Source: Candidatus Sabulitectum sp. (GTDB lineage Bacteria; Fermentibacterota; Fermentibacteria; Fermentibacterales; JCC-6). Taken from it: a stretch of DNA of 64,000 bases. A model generated the notes under the pieces. It did not search any database. It saw only the letters and a list, made by a program, of their open reading frames with translations, and was not told the origin of the DNA. Every line of letters begins with the position of its first letter. Positions within the stretch are counted from its first letter, which is position 1. This document shows positions 63,057 through 64,000 of the stretch, one piece after another. The stretch covers positions 1 to 64,000 of the forward strand of contig JAIOSV010000072.1 of NCBI GenBank assembly GCA_021107435.1, given 5' to 3'. The position numbers and the translations under genes are program-made.

Positions 63057-63242
63057 CTTTAAAAAGGGGCAGGGAAACTATTCTGAAATTCCAGTTAGCT
63101 TAGAAAAAAGTACCAGACAAGCAGAGCTTAATCGTTTACAAGAGAGAAACCGGGTTTTTGATTTAAACAACTTGCAGTAAAACAGGTGATATGGTATTGC
63201 TGAACTTTGACAGGTCAATAAGAGAATATATAGGGGAAAGAA

Positions 63243-64000
63243 ATGAAGACATTGTCTCTTGCATTGCTGATTCTTACTTGCAGCCTTTCTGCGGATGAAT
63301 GGACTATTGAGTTACTGGACTCGGAAGGCTGTACAGGATATTGGAGCTCAATCCATATGGATTCGGCAGATCAAACTCACATAGTCTACAGAGATGATAC
63401 TGCCAATCAGCTTATTCATGTTTTCCAGAACGGAACAGGTTGGACCTCTGAGGTAATTGCCACCTGTGATTGCTGGTTCATAAGCATGGTTCTTGATTCC
63501 AGCGACAAGCCCCATGTTTCTTACTGGGACAATTCCACATCTGAAATATCGTATGCGAACTGGGATGGCTCATGTTGGGTTATCTCTGTTCTTGAAACAG
63601 CAGGAACCTCAGCTTATGAATATCCACGATCAGACATAGAGCTGGATTCTGCTGGGTTGCCGCACGTAACCTGGTATGATGGAATTGAAGGAAGACTCAA
63701 GTACGGCAGTTGGACAGGTTCGGATTGGAATATTATAACGGTAGATTCAATTGGGATAACAGGTGTAGATCCTTCTCTTTCTCTGGATTCAAATGATAAT
63801 CCGCATATTTCTTATTGTAACCGTACTGATTCTTGTTTAAAGTACGCCTTTTACAACGGATCAGAATGGCAACAGCAGACAGTTGACGCAAGCGGGGATG
63901 TGGGAGGTTGTACTTCCATTTTTCTTGACGGAAATGATAACCCCCGTATTTCCTATTATTCCTGGAATCCCTATGAATCTGTTAAATATGCATTGAAGGA
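63243..64000 (+). CDS. Secreted repeat protein, 3' truncated by the window (absent from the ORF track)
   Basis: ATG 63243, signal peptide MKTLSLALLILTCSLSA, open to the window end; repeats of the type 'LDSxDxPHxSYxD...LxYAxxNGSxW'. Confidence 0.8.
   Translation, partial: MKTLSLALLILTCSLSADEWTIELLDSEGCTGYWSSIHMDSADQTHIVYRDDTANQLIHVFQNGTGWTSEVIATCDCWFISMVLDSSDKPHVSYWDNSTSEISYANWDGSCWVISVLETAGTSAYEYPRSDIELDSAGLPHVTWYDGIEGRLKYGSWTGSDWNIITVDSIGITGVDPSLSLDSNDNPHISYCNRTDSCLKYAFYNGSEWQQQTVDASGDVGGCTSIFLDGNDNPRISYYSWNPYESVKYALK

Overview
64 kb chromosomal window from a Gram-negative-type bacterium. It encodes an outer-membrane porin and several secreted proteins with T9SS/FlgD-like C-terminal tails; a candidate phylum such as Fermentibacteria is possible but not demonstrated. 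The core is a textbook replication-origin neighbourhood: parB-parA-rsmG-mnmG-mnmE-yidC-yidD-rnpA-rpmH on the minus strand, diverging from dnaA-dnaN-DUF721/dciA-gyrB-gyrA on the plus strand. Two parS-like sites lie in mnmG, one of them overlapping the rsmG start codon. Flanking modules are: a C25 gingipain-like protease (5' truncated by the window); a HepT/MntA (HEPN/MNT) type VII TA pair; an rpsF-ssb-ssb2-rpsR-DUF2232-rplI operon with a structured leader; tsaD, acpS and nnrDE; a CotH/porin/VTC/DUF4956/CotH cluster; a ptb-buk-iorA-iorB operon; a glycosyltransferase; a 1189-aa protein of unknown family translationally coupled to gyrA and carrying an internal C11 tract; asparaginase; bactofilin next to a truncated LytM-partner-like protein; a full V/A-type ATPase operon with Na+-type c-subunit residues; an FG-GAP protein; and gltX-tRNA-Glu with a decayed tRNA copy. 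The strongest leads for undescribed biology are the CotH/VTC cluster and the gyrA-coupled giant ORF. No CRISPR array, rRNA operon, prophage or intact IS element was seen.
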